Assembly: GCA_004369085.1 (NCBI GenBank)
Contig: ML210333.1
Span: 1-60,619, forward strand
DNA length: 60,619 bases
Direction of reading: 5' to 3'
Source of the DNA: Coprinopsis marcescibilis
Lineage: Eukaryota; Basidiomycota; Agaricomycetes; Agaricales; Psathyrellaceae
Made by a program: the position numbers and the translations under genes. Positions 45,257 through 60,619 of the stretch are shown piece by piece. Numbering within the stretch: position 1 is the first letter of the stretch; the number at the start of each line of letters is the position of its first letter. The notes under the pieces are model-generated. The model made no database searches, was not told the DNA's origin, and saw only the letters and a program-made list of their open reading frames with translations.

Positions 45257-46271
45257 ATGGTTCTGCCTATGAATGTTCTGCGTGCAAGCAGGTCCATGTC
45301 TGGTGTTCTGACTGGGGTTCGAGCGCCAGCTGTCGCGTTCAGCACGTCGAACGTTATGCAGTTCCCTACCCAAGTGGGAAAGGTCGGCCGGCCAAAAAAG
45401 ACGGCCGCTGAGAATAAGCTGAAGGGTACTAGGACCAGTGCGTAACACTACCTGTAGAATCACTTGTATGGTATGGAAACTGATGAGAACCTTGTCTTCT
45501 ATCATGCAGGACTCACGTCGGAGGAAAAGGAAGCCATGCCGCCCAAGAGGCCTGCGCACAAATTCATTCGATTCTTCTCGGAACAGGCTGCAAAGGCTGG
45601 TGGCGGAGGACCCAAGCTCGGTCCTTTGGCTAAGGAATTGTCTGTTGTCTGGAGGAATATGACCGAGGAGCAGAAGGCTGTGAGTATTACTTTCGCTTTC
45701 ATTCGACCCTTTCGTTTTCAAGTTCAACTTACTTGAACGTCATCTTGTGACAAATTACTTATTCCGGCGCTAACCACGGTATCCCACCACGCAGAAATAT
45801 GATACACCTTTGGAAGAACGTCAGGAATACCAACGCAAGCTCTTCGAATGGTCAGAGAAAGTCGACCCAAAACTACTGGTGTCCATCAACAAAGTGCGGG
45901 ACGCCCAACATAGGTACAAGGTCGTGCAGCTGAAGGAGCACGCTATGAAAGCTCCGGCCACTCCTTACATGTAGTACGTGGATTCGTTTTTTGGTTGGTT
46001 GGTTCCCGATCTCTAACTGGACTTGTAGCTTCGTCAAGGATTTCTGGGCAAAGCATATTCCAGCTGATGCTACCGCTGAGGAAAGAGACTTTGTCAATGT
46101 CTCCAAGAGGTCGTCGGAAGCTTGGCGTCTGTTGTCGCAGGAGGAAAAGCAGGTACGTTCATCTTTATAATCTTTTCTTCGGCATTCCCATAACACTTTG
46201 TATAGGTTTACTATGACATCGCGTCCAAGAAAAGAGAGGAGTACAAAAAATATCAAGAAGACAACAAGTAG
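45257..46271 (+). CDS. Mitochondrial HMG-box DNA-binding protein (ABF2/TFAM-like)
   Basis: This protein probably packages mitochondrial DNA. Exons: 45257-45437, 45510-45679, 45795-45973, 46029-46152 and 46206-46271. The N-terminus (MVLPMNVLRASRSMSGVLTG) is a good mitochondrial presequence, followed by a GRPKKTAAE basic patch. The first HMG box begins PPKRPAHKFIRFFSEQ and continues WRNMTEEQKAKYDTPLEERQ. A second box is weaker: PYMYFVKDFWAKHIP to SEAWRLLSQEEKQVYYDIA. The protein ends KKYQEDNK, with a stop at 46269-46271. Two tandem HMG boxes with a presequence match Abf2/TFAM. A nuclear HMG protein is less likely given the N-terminus. Confidence 0.85.
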
Positions 46272-46402
46272 AGGCGACGGACTCCGGGTGACGCAATGTC
46301 CGAATCCAAATTTCTTTCGTTCCGTCTGGCTATCTGATGTTTATCGTATCCCTCTTTCGTCCATTCATACTATCACAGCTATACCCCGTGTAATAGTTAA
46401 TC
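46272..46402. other. Short convergent 3' region
   Basis: 131 bp between the ends of the HMG-box gene and the APH-like gene. Their transcripts probably overlap. Confidence 0.4.
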
Positions 46403-47599
46403 CTAATAGCAGGGACTGTCTTTCAACAACTCGGCGTTCTCTACAATCGTCTTGCGTGCCCATGCCTTATTTTCTGCACGTTCTGCTGATAACGCGTCAC
46501 CCCCAGATCCCCCTTCTGCTGAACTGCCAGATTCCGACAACACAAGTAAAGCCAGGAAGATGGTGTACCAAATCCGCTTCGTCTTTTGCCTCGGAAACGA
46601 TAACAACGGACCTCCACCGCTACCTTTATATCCCTCCAACACTGCCGGCGCACTTTTCAGGTCCATGAACAACGTCTCCAGTAACGGGTCTCCCCACAAC
46701 GCATGAGAGAGGCTGGGTATAATCGCCGCAATGCTGGGAGGCTTTGTGCCTGGATGGCTTGGCAGGCTGATGTAAATATCATCCTCTGACCCCGTCAGCC
46801 AGATGAGCGATGGCACCTCGACATCGTCGAACAAGAAAAAAGCGATGGCGCGGGACATGTGTCTTTGCATCTCTCCGTATGGGAGGTCGGTGTAGCCGAG
46901 CTCCTGCACCTGGCCGAGGAGAGTCTCGAAGAGGAGGGTAAAGGTTTCTTGCCAGCTGTAGGAGGGGTCCGTTGGGGGTGCGGTGGGGGGCGTAGGGATG
47001 CCGTACCAATCGTTTTGGACGTTGGTGTGTAGTTGGGCGAGGAATCGGCCAAGGAGAAGGTCGACGAGCAGGGTGTCTTGCGGGCTAAGATGGCCTTGCT
47101 GTTTGGCTTCACGTAAGGAGATTATATCGCTTGATGCGAATGGACTTGGTGGGGAGAGCAGATAGGGAAAGGATATAATATCCTGGCTAGTGTCAAGGAT
47201 ACTGTCGTTGATTGGGATCTCTGTCTTTGAGCGCACTGTGGCGAGGAGACTGTGGACGATATGAAGGTTGTTGGTGTGGTAGTCCTCGTTGCTCTTGTTT
47301 TCCGGGGAAGTGGCTATCGAGATGAAGCAACTGGAATGCGATTTCTTGTCTTTAGACTCTAGGTCCACAACATAGACTTTAAATCCTGCCGTATAACTGA
47401 TTTACCGCCGATGTTAGTAAATTGGGAGTATGAGTAGAGTCTACTCAGAAAAACACATACCTGAATCCATATCGCTTTATCTCTTCTACGGTCACAACGA
47501 CCTTATCACCGGAATCGGAGTGCTTTCTTACAATAGCCCGTGCATTTTCTAGGCTCAGTGTGTTGTTATCAGCAGTAGATGTGCTTGTAAGATCAGACA
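46403..47599 (-). CDS. Aminoglycoside-phosphotransferase-fold protein, apparently lacking catalytic motifs
   Basis: Two exons (47599-47461 and 47396-46403) join in frame. The ATG at 47599 gives MSDLTSTSTADNNTLSLENA. The pattern of an APH-type kinase is partly visible: YGFSYTAGFKVYVVDLESKD as an N-lobe strand, ISFPYLLSPP as a hinge, and LLLGRFLAQLHTNVQNDWYG before an aromatic helix SYSWQETFTLLFETLLGQVQ. The expected HGDLxxxN catalytic loop is not seen; its place may be taken by SLIWLTGSEDDIYISLP. It may be a pseudokinase or not a kinase at all. The C-terminus has a hydrophobic stretch (IWYTIFLALLVLS) that could be a buried helix. Confidence 0.6.
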
Positions 47600-49251
47600 T
47601 GGCACTGCCGAAAGAGAAAGAGATGATAGTTAGGGGCTCTCCTGCCTGAAAAGGCACAGTGCCTTTGGGAGCTAACAAGAAACAACAAGGTCACCGTTAC
47701 CCGGGCGCTTCAACTTTTCAAGTTCTTAATCTTCAAGCCCCCAACAACATCAACTCTACGGTGTCGCCACATATTCGGAGTCCCAGGCTGTTCTCTTGTT
47801 CTGAGCAAGACTGATATGGACCTTAGTGTGCATCAAATAGATATCCCGACATGGAAAAGGCAGCAGTCAGGCTCCACAAACACACTTGAACCAACTATTT
47901 GGCTCGGGTTCAAGGAATGTTGTTCAAGTCGCCCACAGGACTTGCAGGGATCTTCTATGACACGTATCTATGACCCTGGCGATGCAGTACGTCTACAATG
48001 GCTTCTGGTAACCGGCTGGCTGTCATATCGCCTTTGTCTTGGGAATTTTCTTGGCGCTGCCGGAGAGAATACTTTTGGCCTACTGTAGGTCTTCCTGCCT
48101 GCTTGTGCGCCTCTTTTTTGGAATTCCCACATTTCCTATCAGAAAAAGAGCTCTGACTTGGCAAATGCGTCTGGCTTATAGATCTGATATACAACTCTGA
48201 ACAGGCAGTTTATCTGAAGTTTCTGCTTAACATCAGCTTGTCAATCTCTGTACTATGCTCGGGAATCAGAAGCTTTTGAGCCCCTACAGTAAACTGTGCC
48301 AACTCTCACTAGCCAAAGATTCAAACACCGAACTTTGATCGTTTCGCAAGATCTTCTTGTTCAAATGCCTCCTTTTCGGCCCTCGAGGTTCCCATAATAT
48401 GAATACTTGAAATACTGGTCCCTTTTGTCCGCAAGGACTTCCGAAGATGGGCGTAACTGTGTGTACATATAGCGCTTGTGATCCGAGGGATGCCTACCCG
48501 CCTATCGGGATTCTTTGGACTGTCTCCTTCTGATTTCCGAGCTCTTGTCAGGTTCTTCAACATTTGTTTATCATGAACCAGGAAGTGTCCTGGATTCTAT
48601 TATAAGCTCGCCGGACTGCGATGCCCTCTCTGTGAGTTCTGCGCCTTTTGCAAAATAGTAACCCATTCTCTCCTTTGTCTAGGAAGCGGTGAAATCGTTA
48701 ATTAGACCACGACTTTGACCAACAGGATCATCTTCAGTGAGCTGGGGGCACATTGATGCAGAACGATGCGTGGTTGCTGCCATGTTTTTATATCTTCCTA
48801 CAAAGCTGACATATGATCAGGGGAGACAATTTCCGCCTGTGTGCTGCCTCACCAGAACCTTCTGACATACAGATCATCTCCCTTTTAATAAAATGATACA
48901 ACAATTGCTGACCGTTTCAGGTAATCGACGTCTACAATACCTCTGCAGGCAACGTTCTTGGGAAACCACAACAAGGTGCGTGTACTCTGTACATAGTCCG
49001 TTCGATGTAACAAATTGCGGACTCCGCTTTGATGGTGTTCGAGAGTTCAAAAGGCAGGATACGGGAGGTGCTTTGGGTACATTGACAAATTGTCGCTTTG
49101 ATCCCCCACTTACTGCTAGCCCACTCTTACTTACCAACCAACTTCATCCGATTAAAACACTCCGCACCGTGACGATCTCCGGGTGACTTTCCTGTGCTCG
49201 TGGAGGCTTCAAGACTGAGGCACGACCTTTCGAGCCAAAAGTTCCGTGACG
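47600..49251. other. Gene-poor 1.65 kb
   Basis: No supported gene. Frames at 47816-48088 and 48893-49186 are open but show no family signal or matching splice sites. The last part is the upstream region of the BCS1-like gene. Confidence 0.45.
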
Positions 49252-51858
49252 ATGTACAAATTTGTACAATGGCTCCTGTCTCGTAGGATGCTCATCCCGG
49301 ACTGGCTGATGTACCCCTTCGTCACCTTCATCGCAAACGGTTTGGCTATGCTCTGCCGGGTGTTGTTCCGATATGTATCCCACCCCTTCTGTCTCGAAGT
49401 CACGATCTGTGATCACGACCCATGCTACGGTGCGTTCTTCTGTTAAACAGTGTTCGCCGTTCTGCTGAGTACTGACGATGATTTGCCCTTCCCCTTATGC
49501 TTTTTTCATCCACGGCCCCCTTGCAGCTTGGCTACTCAGCTGGATCACCAAGCATCCTACTTGGGGTGAGTGAGCATACAGTAGTTAACGATGAACCTAA
49601 CACACAATTTCCACCCCTCGCTCTATGCTCGATTCAATAGATTCTATGCGCAGCGTTGAGCTCAGCACAGTACCCTCAGGAGTGGATAAAGGACCACCCA
49701 CCTTTGCCGACCAGCAAACCCAAGGTCCCAGCAAAGACAAGGTGTTCTTCCTCCCGGACGCGTCCTCGTGGTACCAGATCTGGTACGGCAACAATCTGGT
49801 CATGTTTAGCATTCAAGCCAGCAACGAAGGGTAATTTAACATGTTAATTGCTCATAATTATAACTCCCGATGCTGATGTACGAATTTGTTTGATTTGCAG
49901 ACAATATCGAAGGTCAAAGGTCCTCCACATGAGGTGTGTTGCTTTTCTGGCATCTGTTACCCTGTTAATATTAGTCAATCTGCCTTGAACGATGGATTGG
50001 GTTGTAGAATATTCACGCTGCGAGGTCAAAGCCTGCTCAAAGAAATTGTCGGGGCTGCTCAAAAAGGGTACAAGCTGAACGAGACTGGCCAAGTCTGGGT
50101 GTTCAAGCCAAACCTGTGAGGCCACTTCCCCAACTCATCGCCGTCAGATAATAGACGATTCTTACACCCGTGCATTGGTAGCATGGAAGGCTTCTCCCTC
50201 CACCCGAACTGGATGTTTGCCGGTCACAAACCCAAACGTTCGTTGGCGTCTGTTATCCTGGACAACGGCCGTGCCGAGTCGCTGCGTGGCGACGTACAAG
50301 AGTTCCTCTCCAGCCGCGAGTGGTATGCCACGCGAGGCATTCCCTTCCGCCGTGGATACCTCCTGCACGGACCGCCTGGGACGGGCAAGACGAGCTTCGT
50401 GGGGGGAATAGCGAGCGAGCTGGGGCTGGATATTTACAGCCTGTCCTTGAGCGCAAAAGGGCTGGACGATGACAAGCTTGCAAAGCTCCTGAACGCTCTC
50501 CCGCCCAAGACGATCCTGTTGATCGAGGATATCGACGCAGCGAGTTCGAATGCGACTAAACGACGCAATGCTGGGGGTGACGCAGAAGGTCCGGCGATCC
50601 CCCTTCCACTCCCGGGGCCGGGGATGGAGATTGATGGTTTTGGACGGTGCTGCTTTTTTTCCCAATGTGCTTGACCCGGTTGATACTAACTAGAGCTTGG
50701 TGTAGGGGCGTGACGCTAGCGGGACTGCTCAACGTACTGGATGGAATCGACGCTTCGGAAGGGCGCGTACTGTTTGCGACCACGAACCACCGCGAACTGC
50801 TCGATCCAGCTCTGTGCCGGCCTGGACGCATGGATGTGCACTTCGAGTTCTCGCTGGCGAGCAAAAGTCAGGCAAAGGCTTTGTTCAAGCGGTTTTATCC
50901 TCTTGGCAACGGGCCGAAGAAATCGGATTCTGGCGGTCGTGACGAGTTGTCAAGTTCAGAGGCTGAGAAATCTGCATTCGAGGAGGCTGGGATAGGAAGG
51001 ATAAAGACCCATGGACACTCGAGCTCTCTCTCGTCGACAACGTCTTCTTTGTACTCTGAGGAAACCCTGATTTCGTTGCTTGACCGGAGTGATCTGGAGC
51101 TGTCCTCGTCTTCCCCGTTTGATTCTTCAACTCCCAATGCACCCGAGACGGGATACCTCCCCACCGACGGCGGCTGGCCCGATTCAGGGTCCACAGTAGA
51201 AGAGCTAGCGACTCAGTTTGTCGAGTCCATCCCGGATCGCACGTATTCCATGGCCGAGATCCAAGGGTACCTAGTGCAGTACAAGACTGACGCTGCTGGG
51301 GCATGCAATCCCGAGAATTTGAGACGGTTTATGAAAGAGCTGGATGCACAGAGGGCGGACTCGGAGGACCTCAATCGTGAAGCAAAGGCAACTGGGAAAT
51401 CGACTGTCACTGTTGTAGGATCGGAGCGGGCGGATCTCGAGGGTCTATTCGCTCCGACTATGGGGGGGTCTCAGGCAACAACGACAGCTGTTGCCAATCA
51501 AGGTACGCCGGCGGCTCAACCTCTGCTTTGGGCGTCAGTGCCTCGAAGCATTCCTCAGCTGGAGAGTCTTGCTGGTCTAGGGCTGCAACCGGTCAAGGAT
51601 GATAATATCCCACTTCTCTTGATTCCAATTCTTGCCCGTACTGACGCATGGGGCGAGGTCCATAATCCGGCGAACATACTTTCGCCTGCTTCGACTGCTG
51701 TGCACCTGGCGGTGCCCGTGATTACGGACAGAGGGGGGAATTCTGGTGATTCGAGGGAGGGTGAGGGACTGGAAGGTCAGGGACGTAATGGAGGAGGGGG
51801 TTCGCTGGAGCCCGAGGCGCTGGTTCAAGAACAGATTCAAGATATCAACCGACTTTAA
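49252..51858 (+). CDS. BCS1-like AAA ATPase, mitochondrial inner membrane type
   Basis: Bcs1 translocates the Rieske protein into the bc1 complex; basidiomycetes carry many relatives of unknown task. The ATG at 49252 is followed by a membrane segment (MYPFVTFIANGLAMLCRVLF). The BCS1-type N-domain follows over short exons (FFLPDASSWYQIWYGNNLVM, then TLRGQSLLKEIVGAAQKGYK). The AAA core reads RPKRSLASV-like KPKRSLASVILDNG, DVQEFLSSREWYATRGIPFR, Walker A HGPPGTGKTS (near 50367), Walker B ILLIEDIDAAS (near 50514) and RPGRMDVHFEF as arginine-finger region. An intron at about 50646-50705 splits the AAA core. After the core is a disordered tail of about 300 residues rich in Ser, Asp and Glu, absent from yeast Bcs1. 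The stop is at 51856-51858. Confidence 0.87.
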
Positions 51859-52247
51859 ATGGCCTTGGGTTGTAGACTTCTGACGGTAGACACGAAGATG
51901 AACTGGAAACGCAATTAAATTGACCACGCACAGAATTAGCATCAACACGGTTTGTTTTCTCTATCCGGAAAGCCCTGCATCTCTTATTTTGTCCGTTAAC
52001 ACAGTGAATACAGCCTGAGCCCTATTTGACTATGCTTGCATCCTGGGTTTGCCTCTTGTGACTGATTATCTATCTTCTGTAACCTGTATACCAGTAGCTT
52101 TGAATGCAAGTGAGATCCTGTACGAGTCCAAGTTGCGGTGGTCCAGTGGAACAAGTGGGTCGATGCCCGTCGGACTGTGTAAGCGCTGGCAACTGGCGGG
52201 TTGGGTTGTAGAATGCGGGTAATTGGTTGTCAGAATCTCCAGCATAG
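51859..52247. other. Convergent intergenic region
   Basis: 389 bp between the BCS1-like gene and TFB5, which converge. No feature is supported. Confidence 0.4.
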
Positions 52248-52605
52248 TTATCCCTCCAAGGAGTAGGTGTTTGACTCGAGCTGCAGGTATCAATGAGCAC
52301 CCACTCCCTCACAAGTGCAATAACAGCGGAAAAAACGCACCTTAGCCTCCAGCATAGATCGAACTTTGCGCTCTTCATCTGCCCTAATAACCACATGGTA
52401 GTCGTCCAGGTCTTCGATGATGAAACTATGATCTTCGTTGAAAAAGAGGAGGATCTGCTTCACTGCCGGGTCGCTGAGGTACGTTATGCTTTCTTCTATT
52501 ACATAGATCTTCTTGCTACACACCATGTCATTAATATACCTGTGAAATGGTTCAGAAATGGATCAAAACCAATACTGGAGCATGCTCACCCTTAATTGCC
52601 TTCAT
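52248..52605 (-). CDS. TFB5: TFIIH subunit TFB5 (GTF2H5/TTDA), four tiny exons
   Basis: TFB5 is the smallest core subunit of TFIIH and stabilises it for DNA repair and transcription. Exons: 52605-52590 (16 nt), 52524-52539 (16-nt microexon), 52473-52341 (133 nt) and 52280-52248 (33 nt), 198 nt in all, so 65 residues. The protein begins MKAIKGILMT, continues CDPAVKQILLFFNEDHSFII, EDLDDYHVVIRADEERKVRS and ends LESNTYSLEG. These are the family's MxxAxxG...CDPxxKQ, FIIEDLDDTH and LExNTY blocks at the right spacing. Every join has GT-AG borders. Only the third exon falls in a long open frame, so automated callers would easily miss the gene. Confidence 0.93.
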
Positions 52606-53380
52606 GCTGCCTTCCTAGCGTTCCAACGTCGGCCTAATGTCGGTCTCGTCTTCACAAACGTTGGGTACAGACGCCAATTGTCTGGCGATGATGGTGGTTG
52701 TGGCGTAAAACTCACAGGACCAGTCGTGACGATGACAAACAAAGGCCTGGTGACCACCAGGCTTTCCAATGACCACATTTCTCCGATATTCCCGGACATA
52801 CCCCTTGAGCTCGTTCAGTTATCTTCGCCATTGCTGTCGTCGATTCACAAGCAGAATGCCCTTGCCAACGCCGTACGTCAAGAATGTCCAGTCTGTAGAC
52901 CACCGTGCATCCCTGATAGCAGCTTTGTGACGCTCTCATGGTCCTCATCGCCTTCCGGGTTCCTCAAATTCCGAAATCCCGAATCTCTGGGTTGCCTTGT
53001 CTAATTTTCTTCTACTGAAACGAAAACTTGGCGTATTTCACCCGATCCGACCTTGGAATAACCGCAACCCGGAACTTAAATCGACTCGGGACGGCTTGTG
53101 ATGCATCCTGGCCGCTTTTGCAATTCTTGCAACTTGCAATCGCATCTGTACATTCCTCGTGGCGGTTTGTTGACCTCATTAGTGTGCCCCCGATCGCCCA
53201 GCCAGTCAGACCAGTTGTAGTGGTAACAGAGGGGGTTAGTAAAATCAGGCTAGCTTGTACGTAGCCTGCCATATAAAACTCGAGTCCGTTTGGGGCGCTG
53301 ATTTCTCTTTCGTTCGGCCTTTCATTCACCCGTGTACCTGGTTCCGGTCTCGTTCAATCCTCTTCTCTTGACTCTTCAAT
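52606..53380. other. Divergent region between TFB5 and RKI1
   Basis: 775 bp. The plus-strand frame at 52558-53004 overlaps TFB5 and shows no family signal. The RKI1 promoter occupies the right end. Confidence 0.45.
53271..53278 (+). promoter_or_regulatory. TATA-type element of RKI1
   Basis: ATATAAAA lies about 103-110 bp before the RKI1 start codon, followed by a CT-rich leader. The spacing suits a fungal TATA box. Confidence 0.45.
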
Positions 53381-54666
53381 ATGCCTCGCCTGTTGTTAGC
53401 GACCAACAAAGCTCCTATGGATTTGATCGAAGAGTCTAAACGACTGGCAGCCTATACTGCTGTGGATCAGCATGTCAAACCAGAACACAAGGTGAGTCGT
53501 TGCTCTCTGAATCTTGCCATGATCTAATAGCTTGACAGATCATTGGCGTTGGGTCTGGTAAGCATAGCCCGCATCCAACAAATAGGCCTGTCATCTGACG
53601 GTCGACCGGTCTTAGGATCCACCGTGCCATACGTCGTGGACAGGATATTCCAGCAAGGAAAAGAGGTCAACAAGGGCAGAGTTTTCATCCCTACGGGTCA
53701 GTGGTAGTCGTTGATTGCCGACCCGAGGTTGACTCTCGCTCTCCATCTAGGTTTTCAGTCCCGTCAGCTCATCGTATCTGCCGGTCTGTCGTTGGGGGAT
53801 GTTGATGAGTATCCGGCCATAGATATCACCATTGACGGTGCAGATGAGTGCGTTGTCATTTCCTTCTCACTCTGGGTTTCTCATAATGCTCTAATGCTCA
53901 AGGGTTGACCATCAATTGAACTGCGTCAAGGGTGGAGGTGCATGTCATCTTCGTGAAAAGGTGTTGGCTGAGGCTGCTCATACGTTCGTGGAATCATATA
54001 TATGTGTGTGTGTGGAGCAGAAAGCTTACTTGCGATAATTGTAGGTTCGTCCTGGTGGCGGATTATCGTAAAAATGTGCAGTATCTGGGAACAAACGTGC
54101 GTGTCTACCCGCCTCTGCAGGTTTTTACGATCATTGCTCACTAATGCCTTTAGTTCTTGTCGGGTGTTCCGATAGAAGTGGTTCCATTTGCCTACGCGAA
54201 AGTTTTGAACAACCTGCACCACTCTCTCGGATCGCCCAAGGCTACACTTAGAATGGCAGTAAAGAAGGGTAAGTCCCCCACTCTGGTCTATTTCGTTAGT
54301 GATAGCAATGTGCTGACTCTTCCAAAGCTGGCCCTGTTGTGACGGATAACGGCAACTTCGTTATTGACGCTCCTTTCGAGCGCGAGCATATGATTGACCC
54401 ACAGATTGTCTGTCCATCTCATCCTTCTTTTCAGTCCCTGTCCTGACTCGCGCATAAAGATCATGTCTAAAATTAAAATGCTTACCGGTGTGGTCGAGGT
54501 TGGGCTCTTCTGTGGGATGGCCAAGGCCGCCTATTTCGGCAACGAGGTAAGCGAGTTGGTTTCTGATGTTTATACCTAACCTGAGTATCTCCAGGACGGA
54601 ACAGTGACTATTCGATGGGACGATGGAAGGATAGAGCAGGTGGCCGCTACCCAGAATGAAGCCTAG
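53381..54666 (+). CDS. RKI1: Ribose-5-phosphate isomerase A
   Basis: This cytosolic enzyme interconverts ribulose 5-phosphate and ribose 5-phosphate in the pentose phosphate pathway. The ATG at 53381 gives [20 protein letters not shown]. Conserved blocks, split by seven or more short introns, are HKIIGVGSG + [10 protein letters not shown] (phosphate loop) and [13 protein letters not shown] (catalytic Asp). [36 protein letters not shown] and [12 protein letters not shown] follow. [20 protein letters not shown] and NEDGTV end the fold. The stop is at 54664-54666. One exon (GVGSG) is tiny. The next gene downstream is ARO1, in the same direction. Confidence 0.92.
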
Positions 54667-54942
54667 TTTTTAGCTAACCGGTTGTTGGTGTGATGTCGGT
54701 TACTCTTTCTGTATATAGTTTCGCGGTGCTATCGATATAAATTACGATCTTGTGTACAAAGCAAAGCAGGGCCAAGTGGCTAACAAAATTCGGAAAAACG
54801 ATCGAGTCGGACTTGGGTCCCGAAATAGTCCCGCACGTGGAGGCTTTCATATAAATTCAGAGAATTACATAGAGCTCGTCCATTTACAAAACGCCCTTTT
54901 CTCTTTTCAGAGGACGACCTCTGATTATTATCGTCATTTGCA
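54667..54942 (+). promoter_or_regulatory. ARO1 promoter with TATA-type element
   Basis: ATATAAAT at 54849-54856 lies 87-94 bp before the ARO1 ATG. This 276-bp gap must hold both the RKI1 3' end and the ARO1 promoter. No Gcn4-type TGACTC site is seen in it. Confidence 0.4.
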
Positions 54943-60026
<5,084 letters not shown>

Positions 60027-60619
60027 AACGTTTCCAAATTTCCAAAGGGTTCATGACCGTCCGCTCGTTCCGTTACACCATCCAAATATGTATTCTATCA
60101 ATTCACCCTCATGTACAAAAGAAAAAAGATGCGAAGCGTGTACGATTCCGTCGGGAAGTGTTTATCTTTATCAGTTGTAATCAAGCATTTGGTTTAAAAT
60201 GCGTGCTTATTTTGAGATCAGTTGGATGGAGATAGGCGAGGCAACAAATTTGCTCGAGTACTCTGGGTCTTTGGGGCTGCTCTATCAGTTTTCCTGATGA
60301 AGCTCCTTGTTTATGTTTGATGGTCGCCATTACAAAACGTTGTCCTCTCTGAGTGACAGGAGGATTATTTTACCGGGGGAAAGAGAGCAACAAGAGAGGG
60401 CGAGTGGGAAGAAGTGACAAGGATCAGGAAACCTTACGGCATCTGTATGCATATGTACCTGAGAGCTTCGTCCAATTGGGTGTAGGCCATATCGACTTGA
60501 TTTTACGTGACTATCGAATAGCGATACAGTCGACACCGTCTTATCCCATAATGGTTGGGGGAAGCCCAAGGTTATGGGATTTCACGGGGTATGGGTTAAG
60601 GAGGAGGCTTCCGTAAATA
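60027..60619. other. Right edge, ARO1 3' flank and repeat
   Basis: No gene is supported. The final 100 bp carry the short repeat also found at the left edge. Confidence 0.45.
60525..60598 (-). repeat. Right copy of the terminal repeat
   Basis: An inverted 19-bp match to 77-95 lies next to a direct 26-bp near-match to 37-62. The unit itself has arms ATCCCATAA and TTATGGGAT around a short spacer, so it may be a small palindromic element. Confidence 0.8.

Noticed and set aside
47816..48088. 90-codon plus-strand frame
   Set aside because: Short, isolated and without recognisable motif or splice partners.
52558..53004. 148-codon plus-strand frame over TFB5
   Set aside because: It overlaps the well-supported TFB5 gene and lacks any conserved feature.

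Overview
The window is nuclear DNA of a filamentous fungus, most likely a mushroom-forming basidiomycete (Agaricomycetes). The genes carry many short introns (about 50-85 bp, GTRNGT donors, YAG acceptors). A single gene encodes the five-domain AROM protein. The window also holds NACHT NTPases of the kind expanded in Agaricomycetes, Helitron-like and hAT-MITE-like elements, and a BCS1-like AAA gene with a long tail. Exon limits were placed by reading splice signals and family conservation by eye. No tRNA, rRNA or CRISPR array was recognised.

Layout. (1) 0-6.2 kb: a coiled-coil gene of unknown function and mitochondrial aconitase. (2) 7.1-15.5 kb: three related NACHT genes. Gene 1 is broken by a 358-bp MITE and a 1-nt deletion, gene 2 is nearly intact, and gene 3 carries one frameshift. 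A Helitron-like element lies between genes 1 and 2, inserted in a duplicated piece of the aconitase 3' region. (3) 16.6-17.7 kb: a small protein sharing an N-terminal motif with the NACHT proteins but lacking an NTPase. (4) 17.9-19.6 kb: Mediator subunit MED8. (5) 19.6-23.1 kb: gene-poor DNA with a NACHT relic and hairpins. (6) 23.1-31.7 kb: two NACHT genes of a second clade flanking a secreted histidine acid phosphatase. (7) 31.8-34.7 kb: a DUF3820-like protein and a secreted PI-PLC-like protein. (8) 34.8-42.3 kb: three tandem carboxy-cis,cis-muconate-cyclase-type lactonase genes (one a clear pseudogene) divergent from a secreted intradiol ring-cleavage dioxygenase. (9) 42.4-54.7 kb: vWA protein, mitochondrial HMG-box protein, APH-like protein, BCS1-like AAA ATPase, TFIIH subunit TFB5 (built from tiny exons, including a 16-nt microexon) and ribose-5-phosphate isomerase. 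(10) 54.9-60.0 kb: the AROM gene, with a GC-AG intron.

How the parts fit together. The NACHT genes (STAND / NLR-like) form a young, decaying tandem family with transposon damage. Two clades and one non-NTPase neighbour share a short N-terminal motif of the form A-x-x-F-x-I-x-G-G-x-F-x-x-V-G-G-N. This recalls amyloid-signalling receptor/effector neighbour pairs of other fungi, but here that is only a hypothesis. The lactonase/dioxygenase block looks like an aromatic ring-cleavage cluster. RKI1 and ARO1 lie head to tail and both serve the pentose-phosphate-to-shikimate route. Inverted copies of one short repeat sit at both ends, which would fit a whole contig broken at repeats.
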